Source of the DNA: an uncultured Prevotellaceae bacterium
GTDB lineage: Bacteria > Bacteroidota > Bacteroidia > Bacteroidales > Bacteroidaceae
Direction: 5' to 3'
Length of the DNA: 64,000 nucleotides
Assembly (NCBI GenBank): GCA_947167515.1
Contig: CAMVIM010000003.1
Span: 62,001-126,000, forward strand
Part shown: one piece after another, positions 25,209 through 33,065 of the stretch
How the letters are laid out: each line of letters starts with the position of its first letter
How positions within the stretch are numbered: the first letter of the stretch is position 1
Notes under the pieces: generated by a model
The model's input: only the letters and a program-made list of their open reading frames with translations
What the model was told of the DNA's origin: nothing
Database searches by the model: none
Made by a program: the position numbers and the translations under genes

Positions 25209-26905
25209 AGGAGGATGATGACCTGAGCCGTGATGATGCGCAGGAACATGGAGAGGGGATAGACTGTAGAGTATCCAACGGAGGGAATGCCATTGTTTGC
25301 GTTGGCTGTGCTGAACGCCAGTGCTGGAGGGTCGGTTGTTGCGCCACTCATGATACCCATCAGCAGGAAGTAGTTCATTCTCCACTTGATGCGGGCAAAG
25401 ACACCCATGATCAGCAAGGGAATCACAGTGATGAGGAAACCGATCCAGACGTAGTGGATGCCTCCGTTCATCACGGTGTCAACGAAGTTGCCTCCTGCCT
25501 TGATACCCACACTGGCTAGGAAGAGCACCAGGCCGATGTCTCGAATCATGAGCGATGCAGAGTTGGTCGTGTAAGCCACCAACTTGATTTTATAGCCAAA
25601 GCGGCCGAGCAGGATGGCGATGATGAGAGGACCGCCAGCCAAACCTAACTTCACGGGCATGGACATGCCTGGAATACTGATGGGCAGCATGCCGAAGACA
25701 ATGCCGACAAGTATGCCCAAGAATAGGGTGAGCAGATTGGGCTTGTCCAGTTGCTGCTTCTTGTCACCAATCTTATTGGCAAAGCGGTCAACGGCGTCTT
25801 CTGGCCCCACTACGGTGAGTATATCACCGACTTGCAGGATGATGCTCGGACTTGCAAACAATTCTATACCAGAGCGGTAGAGACGAGTCACGTTCACTCC
25901 GTACATCGAACTTGAGTGCAGGCTGCCAAGGGTCTTGCCATTAATGTCTTCCTTGGTGACCGTCAGTTTCTTCGATGCCATAGGCACATCCTGTTCGTCC
26001 CACTGCACTTCCACTTCGGGTCCGATGAAAGCAACGATTGCTGCCGCATCCTCCTCGGCACAGACGATGTAGAGTCTGTCATCTACGTTCAGCAGGGTCT
26101 CCTTGTTGGGCACCACCACATGGCCGTTGTGCAGCATACGTGAGCACACGAAATCACGACCGATGAAACCGCGCACCTGCAGAATGGTCTTGTCTGCAAT
26201 GGCAGGGTTGAACACCTTTACGGTCATCAAGTGCGGTTTAACCGCTTCCTTGTTGTTCTTTTTGTTGAAGTGTTCCTCCTCGGTCTGGAAGTTCACCTTG
26301 AAAATCAAGCGGATGAGGATGATGCTGCCGATGATGCCTACCACACCGAGAGGGTAGGCACAGGCATAACCGTTGGCAATGACTGGGATGCCATCCTTGA
26401 AGGGATGAATTTGGTTGATTTGCTCCAATGCAGCATTAGCTGCACCAAGTCCAGGGGTGTTGGTCACGGCTCCGCAGAGGGTGCCGACCAGCATGGGCAG
26501 GTCATCCACGGCAGGGATGACATTGCGGAAGCCGTAGTAGATGGCAAGCATCACCACAATGTTCAGCAACACGACGCCAGCGGCCACACCATTGGCCTTC
26601 AGACCTCCTTGCTTCAGGGAAGTGAAGAAGGACGGACCGACTTGTAGGCCGATGCTGAAGACAAAGAGGATGAGCCCGAAGTCTTGAATGAAGTTGATGA
26701 CAGCCTCATTCTCAGTGATACCGCCCCGCATGAGCAGGTCACCAGCCAAAATACCGACAAAGAGAATCCACGTCACGCCTAATGACACGCCGCCAAATTT
26801 AATTTTATTGCCAAGAAATACACCCACGGCGATGACAGCAGCATAGAGTATCACTGTATGGGGAACACCGCCACCTGTCGTGAAGAGTTGAATCAACCAA
26901 TCCAT
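25196..26905 (-). CDS. AspT/YidE/YbjL-family antiporter
   Basis: 569 residues from ATG at 26905 (MDWLIQLF); a TTG 15 bases upstream is less likely. Two homologous membrane halves with five to six helices each flank two TrkA_C (RCK) domains. Seen: GDLLMRGGITENEAVINF, LCGAVTNTPGLGAANAAL in the first half and its counterpart GIMSGATTDPPALAFSTANA in the second half. The central domains carry motifs like NGKTLGSLHSSSMYGVNVTR and DILTVVGPED. The AspT family exchanges aspartate for alanine; substrates of YidE-type members are not established. Its stop is 33 bp from the next ATG. Confidence 0.9.
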   Translation of the reverse strand: MDWLIQLFTTGGGVPHTVILYAAVIAVGVFLGNKIKFGGVSLGVTWILFVGILAGDLLMRGGITENEAVINFIQDFGLILFVFSIGLQVGPSFFTSLKQGGLKANGVAAGVVLLNIVVMLAIYYGFRNVIPAVDDLPMLVGTLCGAVTNTPGLGAANAALEQINQIHPFKDGIPVIANGYACAYPLGVVGIIGSIILIRLIFKVNFQTEEEHFNKKNNKEAVKPHLMTVKVFNPAIADKTILQVRGFIGRDFVCSRMLHNGHVVVPNKETLLNVDDRLYIVCAEEDAAAIVAFIGPEVEVQWDEQDVPMASKKLTVTKEDINGKTLGSLHSSSMYGVNVTRLYRSGIELFASPSIILQVGDILTVVGPEDAVDRFANKIGDKKQQLDKPNLLTLFLGILVGIVFGMLPISIPGMSMPVKLGLAGGPLIIAILLGRFGYKIKLVAYTTNSASLMIRDIGLVLFLASVGIKAGGNFVDTVMNGGIHYVWIGFLITVIPLLIMGVFARIKWRMNYFLLMGIMSGATTDPPALAFSTANANNGIPSVGYSTVYPLSMFLRIITAQVIILLLCS

Positions 26906-26917
26906 ATAGATAAAAAT

Positions 26918-26938
26918 CAAATGTCAAATGTTAAATGT
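26918..26938. repeat. Heptanucleotide tract upstream of the AspT-like gene
   Basis: CAAATGT, CAAATGT, TAAATGT, directly preceding the start codon at 26905 by 12 bp. The 20-bp palindrome at 26946-26965 follows. Confidence 0.7.
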
Positions 26939-26945
26939 AAGAAAA

Positions 26946-26965
26946 TCGCCCAGCGCGTGGGCTGG
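26946..26965 (-). repeat. 20-bp palindromic repeat, second copy
   Basis: TCGCCCAGCGCGTGGGCTGG, the exact reverse complement of 6792-6811 inside topB. Located between the GH28 stop and the AspT-like start. Confidence 0.85.
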
Positions 26966-26972
26966 TGCAAAG

Positions 26973-28337
26973 TTACTGCTTTTTTTCGGCTTTCACGTTC
27001 TTCACGGTGAAATTTTCTACATATTCGACGTGGAAGTCTGCATTCTTCGCCTTTACGTTCAGATTTTCGAAAGTGAAGTTGCTAAGATGATACTGGTCTT
27101 CCTGCTGCTTCACGTTGAAGAACACGTTGCAGTCGAAGGTGATGTTCCGCATGGTGATGTGGTCGCTGTATGACATGGGGACACTTTCCCGCCCCTTCAA
27201 GTCGTAGAACTGAGTCCACGGAGCCACGAGAATGAAGTTCTTTCCATTTCCTTCGATGTCCTCAACGGTGACATACTCATACTGTTGGGGCGTGTCGGGA
27301 CGCATTTTCAACCACAGCAGGTTGTTGGCCTCGTTCACCTTGATACGTCGCAGGATGATGTTGTGGTCATACACCGACTCGCTGCCCAAGGTGAGACACC
27401 CGTGGCAGAAGCCGTACTCGCAATCCTCGATGATGATATTTTCATTGCCACCATCGCCTACCATTTCTGGGAATTTGCTGATGTCGATGCCCTCATACGG
27501 GTTGCGCCAATAGTCAGCATAGGGGCCTTTGCCGCCTTTGATGGCCACGGCATCGTCATTCACGCTCATGTAGCAGTCCTTCACCAGGATGTTTTTCACC
27601 ACATCGAGGTCGATGGCGTCGGTGCTGGGAGCTTTCACGGGTTGGGCTGGCGAATAGATGTGCAGACGGAGCAGTTTCACGTTTTCACTATTATATATAT
27701 GTGTCGTCCAGAATGCCGAGTTCTGAAGTTTCACTCCATCAATCTGCACATTCTTCGAGTTGCTCACATACACCAGTCGTGGGCGCTGTTCGTCCTTGTT
27801 CGTGCAACGTGGATTCCACGAACGGCGTTCCCAGAAGTGCTTCCAGTAGGTGAAGCCGTTTCCGTCGATGGTGCCCTTACCTGAGATGGTGAAGCCGTCC
27901 AGTCCATCGGCATTGATGAGTGCCGAATAGTAGAGGCAAGTTTCTCCCTCCATGCGGGTTTTCAAGATGGGGTAGTCGCTTGGATCGTTGCTGCCCAGAA
28001 GGGTGGCACCGTCGTAGAGGTGGAGGTGTACACCCTGCTTGAAGAAGAGTGCTCCTGTCATGTAGATGCCTTCGGGCACCACGATGACACCACCGCCCTC
28101 GGCCGCTGCTTTGTCTATCAGTACTTGCAGTTCGGTTGTGTGCAGTCGTCCGTCGTTCACCACACCGTAGTCTGTCACCCGATACTGCTTGCCCAATGTC
28201 TTCACGTCAACGGGAGTCGTGTCTCTGAACCATTCGCTGATTTCTTTACCGTCAGGCCAAAAGTCGGTCTGCTTCTTGGCGAAAGATGGCATGCACAACA
28301 GTGCGCATGCCATCAATGATAATAGTCTGTATTTCAT
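26973..28337 (-). CDS. Glycoside hydrolase family 28 (polygalacturonase-like)
   Basis: 454 residues. Signal peptide at 1-20 (MKYRLLSLMACALLCMPSFA). A right-handed beta-helix enzyme of the GH28 type that acts on pectic galacturonans. Seen: a leading VTDYGVVNDGRLHTTELQVL region, the catalytic-type motif PSTDAIDLD, then VNDDAVAIKGG, the His of FCHGCLTLGSES and the RRIKVNEANNLLWLKM region. These correspond to the NTD, DD, GHG and RIK blocks, although the first and third are diverged (STD, CHG), so exact substrate is uncertain. Its start lies 1 bp from the upstream stop, indicating one operon with the 1220-residue protein. Confidence 0.85.
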   Translation of the reverse strand: MKYRLLSLMACALLCMPSFAKKQTDFWPDGKEISEWFRDTTPVDVKTLGKQYRVTDYGVVNDGRLHTTELQVLIDKAAAEGGGVIVVPEGIYMTGALFFKQGVHLHLYDGATLLGSNDPSDYPILKTRMEGETCLYYSALINADGLDGFTISGKGTIDGNGFTYWKHFWERRSWNPRCTNKDEQRPRLVYVSNSKNVQIDGVKLQNSAFWTTHIYNSENVKLLRLHIYSPAQPVKAPSTDAIDLDVVKNILVKDCYMSVNDDAVAIKGGKGPYADYWRNPYEGIDISKFPEMVGDGGNENIIIEDCEYGFCHGCLTLGSESVYDHNIILRRIKVNEANNLLWLKMRPDTPQQYEYVTVEDIEGNGKNFILVAPWTQFYDLKGRESVPMSYSDHITMRNITFDCNVFFNVKQQEDQYHLSNFTFENLNVKAKNADFHVEYVENFTVKNVKAEKKQ

Positions 28338-28338
28338 C

Positions 28339-31300
28339 TTATTTTACAAAAATCTTTTGCGTTGTACCATCGCTGTATCGGATGATGTTGAAGCCCGGCT
28401 GTGTTTCCTTCAGTTGTACACCACCCGTGGTGTAGATGCCCACCACACTCTTCTTGCCGTCCATGGTCTTGTTGCTTACGGCTATGCTCTGGATACCCGT
28501 TGCGATGGCCTTCTCCTGATAGTCTGCCAGTTCGTCCTCGCTCAGAATGATCCATTGCTGGGTGGTGGCACTATTGGCATAGTTAAAGTCTGCTTGAGCG
28601 ATGGCACCATAGCCGACTCCTTCCGACAAGGTGTTGGCACTCATGGACTTGAAGGTGGAAGAAGAAGGAGTCCATGTAAACCAGTAACCATGTGTGTTGA
28701 ATTTCTTTCCATCAATGCTGAAGGAAACGTCGGTGCGGTCTGGCATCAGCTGGAAGTTTTCTGTTGTGCTGGGTGAACTTGTTGACTTTAAGGAAACGGA
28801 AGTGCTGTTGGTTGAGTGGGTCAGGTATTTGCCAGAGGCAACATTCTTGAAGCGGTAATATCCCGTAGCTGGCACAAACTCCATGTACCATGCAGCATCG
28901 TCTTCCACTACCTCACCTGTCAGACATGGCTTCCACCCTACAGCGGCAGGTGCGCGCTGATAGAGCAAGCCTTCGCCCAGTCCTCGGTTGGCATCCTTGC
29001 ACATCAGGTAGTATTTCTTGTCATCGTCAAAGTTGTAGGTGTAGCCAGGAATGCCGTTGTGTTCGGTGTACCAGTATCCACCCGACGTTGGGTCGAGGCC
29101 GTCGATAAACATGCCATGCAGAACGCACATTCCTCCGATGTATTGCAACTCTAAATGTTTGTCGTTAGATGAGCCGTTGACCAGCCAGTCATAGGTGGCG
29201 TTCTGTCCCCATCCATGTGTTCCGTCGCCTACAAACACGTAGTCGGAATTGTCGTAAACATTCTCCAAGAAGTGGAAAACATCATTGGTTTCGCGACCTA
29301 GCCATGTCCAGTTGTGCAGGTTTGTGTCAGACCATCTGGCCTGTGTACCTACACCCACACCGTGGCCTGTCTCATGTAGTACGGTGCCAATGGCTTGGTT
29401 GGCTTGATTTTGGCTGATGCGCATCCAACCGCCGTAGGAGCAGTCGGCAGTGCCACTTCCTGCACCGGCACCAGGCACATAGTTACCCGTGAGGTGGAAG
29501 CCCATGATGCCAGTCCATTCGTTGAAGTAGTCGATGGTTTCCTTGATGGCATTACGGCAACGTTCATCGGTTGCATCATCTGCATCATTTCTATTCCATG
29601 ACCATGTGCAGGTTCCTTGAGGGTGGGTCACAATCTTCACCTCATCGCCGTACGCCACGGTGTAGGTCTTGTTCATCACGTATGGGCGAACGTAATAGAC
29701 AGTGGCTGGCTTCATGCCCGTGACGTGGAAGATTGTACCTCTTAGCGAGAAGGACTTGGTGCTACGGTTGTCCAGCACGGTAGGGTTGCGCTCGGTGCTC
29801 CAGCAAACGCCTTGCTCCAGAATGTTGCTGCCGGCAATGGTGGCACGCACAAGGGCTTGGGTGGCACCCGTGGCCACATAATGGTTGGTTTGGGTCACAG
29901 CTGGTGGGGTTCCGCTGCCAGGGGTGGCATTAGCTATGCGGAAGGCCAGCACGGCATTCTTCAGAATGTTCACCTCAGCCACAAGTGCTGCGGGTTCAGC
30001 CTCTCCATTGGTGACAAGTTCATTGGCTTTGTCAATTTCAGCCTTTAGGAGCTCGGCCTCGTTGAGGGTTTCGTCATACACTCTTTCGGCGGTGGTCAGT
30101 TCTGTTTGCACGTTCTTGTATAGTGTCACAGATTCCTTTGCCTGAGCATTGGCGGCTGTCAAGGCTGCTGCGGCACTCTGCACTTCGGCATCGGTCGATT
30201 GGGTCGTGATGGCCTGACCGTCATTGATGGCTGCTGTCAGAGCGTTCTTTGCTGCTGTTGACATCATGCTCTCCTGCATGGACGTGGCCGTGCGGAGTTG
30301 GGTGGCAATCGACTTGTATTCTGTGATGGCGGTCTGGGCGTGTGTATAGGCTGCGTTCAGTTTCTCAATGGCATCTGCCATGGCTGCATCGGTGGTTTCT
30401 GCAGGATTATTGTAGATGTTGTCGCCTTGAGTGATGGCTTCGGCCAGTTCTGTCGATGCCGTGATGGACATATTGCTTTTCTGGGCAGTCTTTGAGCGTG
30501 TCAGCAACGTCTGCAGGCTCTTATAGGCAGCAATGGAGGTTTGTGCCTGTTCTATCGCCTGTTGCAGTTGCAGAGTCCCTTTCTGAATATCTTCGGTGGA
30601 GGATTCTGTGGTGAGCGTTTTAGCATAGGAAATGGTTGTTGACAGTGTGGTTGCTGCATTGCCAGCCATGGGGCTCGTCTGGAGACCTTCTCCTTTCGTG
30701 ATGAACCCTTGGAGGGTGGCTAAAGTGCTTGCAGCATCCAAGGCACCGATGAACCGAAGACGGAAATTATCAGCACAAATCCAGTTGCCTTTCGCATTCT
30801 CTGCCACAAAGCCAATCTCTACCTCACCGGCGATGCTGTTGAACTTCAGGGTGTAGTCGCCAGGTGTATAAACTCTTGTCTTGGTGTTTGCATCGACCGC
30901 AAAGATGTAGGCTCCAGTGTTGCGTGTGGTCGGGCTGCTTTCGGTGAGATTCTGTGCAGCCACAGTCAGTTCGTAGATGCCATTAGGCAGGTTCTTGATG
31001 GTTTGTTTCACCGAGGCGTTGCCCACGGCTCCCGTCTTCACCCATTTCTCCACATAGATGTTGCCGACGCTGTAAGCAAAGGCACTATTCGTTTGGGTCA
31101 GCATGTTAACATTGGTCCATCCTTTGAAACCGTCTTCAAAGCTTGGATTAGTGATGTAGGAGGTCATGTCGTTGGCTGCATAGAAGGTTTCGCAGGCTTG
31201 GTTCAAGGCTGAAGCAGCTTCCACGATGGCTGTCATGTCAGCATCAGCATTGTCGTAAACATTTTGTGCTGCATCGATGGCTTCCTTCAGTTTGACGGCT

Positions 31301-32001
31301 TCGTGTGCGGTTTCATTGTAGAGCTTGTTGGCGTTGGTGATGGCATTGGTCAGAATCGTCTTGTCCACACTCATGTTTTCGCCGAGCAGTTGCACATAGT
31401 CAACCAGCAATTTAGCCGAATTGCCCGAACCGCCAGCGGCTGCCTTCATGCCGAACTGAATCTTGCCTGTAGTGGTCTTGGTCAGCGTGAACGTAATCTG
31501 GTCGAGTTTCCATTGATTAGTTGCGTAGCTGCTGACAGTCGATGTGACAGGTGTGCCACCTGTGGGAATCCAAGCCACTTGCGAGATGGCGGCAGTCTGA
31601 TTGCTGCCGTTGTAGGTGGGCACTCTCAGCGTGTAGGTGCCTGCCGGAAGACTGACGGTCTGAGAGAACTTGAAAGTCTGTTCCCAGCCAGTGGAGAAGG
31701 CCAGTCCACCACCTGATTCCCCATCATAACCGGTGGCGGGCACGGTGGCTGTATTGTAAACACCTTTGAACCCAAATTCATAGGTGCCTACGATGGTATA
31801 GGACGCACTTAAATCGGCTGTCCAGCCCGCAACAGCCTTGATTTCTTCTGCAACGTTGTTGGTCTGACCTGCCTTGTAGTTGAAGTTGGAGTCAAACCCA
31901 CTGTTGGACAGATAAAATTGCGAGATGTCCAATGGGGTGCTTTGTGCATTGGCACACAATGCAGCCAGCCATAAAATGTTAGTTAATAGTCTTTTTTTCA
32001 T
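28339..32001 (-). CDS. Secreted multidomain protein with metallopeptidase-like motif and T9SS tail
   Basis: 1220 residues. Signal peptide (1-19, ending CANAQ). Two beta-sandwich, carbohydrate-binding-like modules (about 20-210 and 285-420), a long helical segment of FIVAR-like repeats (about 425-690), an Fn3-like module (about 700-810), then a globular region with QAIGTVLHETGHGVGVGTQ near residue 900. A beta-trefoil-like region follows (RICIN-like, WYMEFVPATGYYRFKNVASG). The C-terminus (VVGIYTTGGVQLKETQPG, ending TQKIFVK) is a typical T9SS sorting domain. The HETGH motif fits zinc metallopeptidases, but the usual third ligand position (HExxHxxGxxH) is Thr. Protease activity is therefore plausible but unproven. 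Co-transcribed with the GH28 gene. Confidence 0.75.
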   Translation of the reverse strand: MKKRLLTNILWLAALCANAQSTPLDISQFYLSNSGFDSNFNYKAGQTNNVAEEIKAVAGWTADLSASYTIVGTYEFGFKGVYNTATVPATGYDGESGGGLAFSTGWEQTFKFSQTVSLPAGTYTLRVPTYNGSNQTAAISQVAWIPTGGTPVTSTVSSYATNQWKLDQITFTLTKTTTGKIQFGMKAAAGGSGNSAKLLVDYVQLLGENMSVDKTILTNAITNANKLYNETAHEAVKLKEAIDAAQNVYDNADADMTAIVEAASALNQACETFYAANDMTSYITNPSFEDGFKGWTNVNMLTQTNSAFAYSVGNIYVEKWVKTGAVGNASVKQTIKNLPNGIYELTVAAQNLTESSPTTRNTGAYIFAVDANTKTRVYTPGDYTLKFNSIAGEVEIGFVAENAKGNWICADNFRLRFIGALDAASTLATLQGFITKGEGLQTSPMAGNAATTLSTTISYAKTLTTESSTEDIQKGTLQLQQAIEQAQTSIAAYKSLQTLLTRSKTAQKSNMSITASTELAEAITQGDNIYNNPAETTDAAMADAIEKLNAAYTHAQTAITEYKSIATQLRTATSMQESMMSTAAKNALTAAINDGQAITTQSTDAEVQSAAAALTAANAQAKESVTLYKNVQTELTTAERVYDETLNEAELLKAEIDKANELVTNGEAEPAALVAEVNILKNAVLAFRIANATPGSGTPPAVTQTNHYVATGATQALVRATIAGSNILEQGVCWSTERNPTVLDNRSTKSFSLRGTIFHVTGMKPATVYYVRPYVMNKTYTVAYGDEVKIVTHPQGTCTWSWNRNDADDATDERCRNAIKETIDYFNEWTGIMGFHLTGNYVPGAGAGSGTADCSYGGWMRISQNQANQAIGTVLHETGHGVGVGTQARWSDTNLHNWTWLGRETNDVFHFLENVYDNSDYVFVGDGTHGWGQNATYDWLVNGSSNDKHLELQYIGGMCVLHGMFIDGLDPTSGGYWYTEHNGIPGYTYNFDDDKKYYLMCKDANRGLGEGLLYQRAPAAVGWKPCLTGEVVEDDAAWYMEFVPATGYYRFKNVASGKYLTHSTNSTSVSLKSTSSPSTTENFQLMPDRTDVSFSIDGKKFNTHGYWFTWTPSSSTFKSMSANTLSEGVGYGAIAQADFNYANSATTQQWIILSEDELADYQEKAIATGIQSIAVSNKTMDGKKSVVGIYTTGGVQLKETQPGFNIIRYSDGTTQKIFVK

Positions 32002-32023
32002 TTTAATATAGATTAATAGGATT

Positions 32024-32740
32024 TTACAGTTCGATGGCTGTCTCCAGTGCCAGTCGCATCATCTCGGTGAAGGAGTTTTGCCGCTGCTCGGAGGTGAGTT
32101 CCACATGGTTGACGAACGAGTCGCTGATGGTGAGCAGGCAGGCGGCTTGTTTACCCAGCACGTGGGCATTGTGGAAGAGGGCAAAACTCTCCATCTCCAC
32201 GCAGTCGCTGCCTGTCCGTTCGGCTATGTCCTGCCAGGTGCCTTGCGACGGGTCGGAATAGAATACGTCGCTGGAATGTACCACACTCATCTTCAACTCG
32301 ATGCCGAGTTCTTCCGCTTTCTTCTGAATGGCAGCGTTCAGCGTCTCGCTGGGTTTCAGGCTGTGGGATGTCTCTCCGCCTTGCACACGGGCGAAGGAAG
32401 ATTCGCTTACGGCACTCTCAGCCAATGTCACATCCATCACGTTGAGCCAGTCGCGGTAGCTGCCGGCGGAACCGATGCGGATGATGTTTTCCACCTCGTA
32501 GAACTTGTACAGTTCGTAAGAGTAGATGCCGATGCTGGGCATTCCCATGCCGCTGGCCATGACCGATACAGGCACTTCATGATAGGTGCCGGTGTAGCCC
32601 AGCACGTTGCGCACCGAGGTGACCAACTGCGGATCGGTCAGGAATGTTTCAGCGATGAATTTTGCCCGAAGAGGGTCGCCGGGCATGAGCAGCGTCTTGG
32701 CGAATGCGCCTGCTGGTGCGGATATGTGTGGTGTTGCCAT
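32024..32740 (-). CDS. deoD: Purine nucleoside phosphorylase DeoD-type
   Basis: 238 residues. Phosphorolysis of purine nucleosides in salvage. Seen: the phosphate-binding start LLMPGDPLRAKFIAE, MGMPSIGIYSYEL, RIGSAGS, and the substrate Glu in CVEMESFALF. The nucleobase site is followed by TISDSFV, where E. coli has VSD with the catalytic Asp. Sits 22 bp ahead of the 1220-residue secreted protein, probably on one transcript. Promoter-like -7 box at 32785-32792. Confidence 0.93.
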   Translation of the reverse strand: MATPHISAPAGAFAKTLLMPGDPLRAKFIAETFLTDPQLVTSVRNVLGYTGTYHEVPVSVMASGMGMPSIGIYSYELYKFYEVENIIRIGSAGSYRDWLNVMDVTLAESAVSESSFARVQGGETSHSLKPSETLNAAIQKKAEELGIELKMSVVHSSDVFYSDPSQGTWQDIAERTGSDCVEMESFALFHNAHVLGKQAACLLTISDSFVNHVELTSEQRQNSFTEMMRLALETAIEL

Positions 32741-32784
32741 AGGTTAGTGATGATGGTTGGTTAATTGTCTTTGTTATGCGAAGG

Positions 32785-32815
32785 CAAAGGTACGAATAAG
32801 TGTGGAAATGAACAA
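32785..32815 (-). promoter_or_regulatory. Promoter upstream of deoD
   Basis: TACCTTTG on the minus strand at 32785-32792 with TTG about 20 bp upstream (32813-32815). The spacing is close to the Bacteroidetes consensus, 45 bp ahead of the deoD ATG. Confidence 0.45.
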
Positions 32816-32889
32816 GCGTTTTCTCTTTTTTTATTTGTGGTGATTGAGTGAATGGCATGACAGGTGTGCAATTTCTCATTTGCAGGTGC

Positions 32890-32988
32890 TGTAGAATTTG
32901 CTACATGCCCAGTGTAGCAATTGCTACATTGGCACTGTAGCAGTTGCTACACTGGCGGTGTAGCGTTCGCTACACTGGGGTGTGTAGC
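32890..32988. repeat. Phased dyad array 2 (five units, 23-bp period)
   Basis: Units begin at 32890, 32913, 32936, 32959 and 32983, giving steps of 23, 23, 23 and 24 exactly as in array 1. Dyads TGTAGA-ATTT-GCTACA, TGTAGC-AATT-GCTACA, TGTAGC-AGTT-GCTACA and TGTAGC-GTTC-GCTACA, then a half unit. Loops vary while arms are nearly constant. It sits 16 bp beyond the SusD terminator. Apart from this, the terminator and the deoD promoter, nothing else is seen in 32741-33065. Confidence 0.9.
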
Positions 32989-33003
32989 GACAAGGGAAAA
33001 GAA

Positions 33004-33037
33004 AAGGGGGATATGCCACCGCTGGCATATCCCCCTT
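33004..33037 (-). terminator. Terminator of the FAS1/SusC/SusD operon
   Basis: AAGGGGGATATGCCA (33004-33018), loop CCGC, TGGCATATCCCCCTT (33023-33037): a perfect 15-bp stem 29 bp past the SusD stop, with a U-rich stretch after it on the minus strand. Confidence 0.88.
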
Positions 33038-33065
33038 GGGAGAATGTGTGTTGTAAAAAGAGTCT

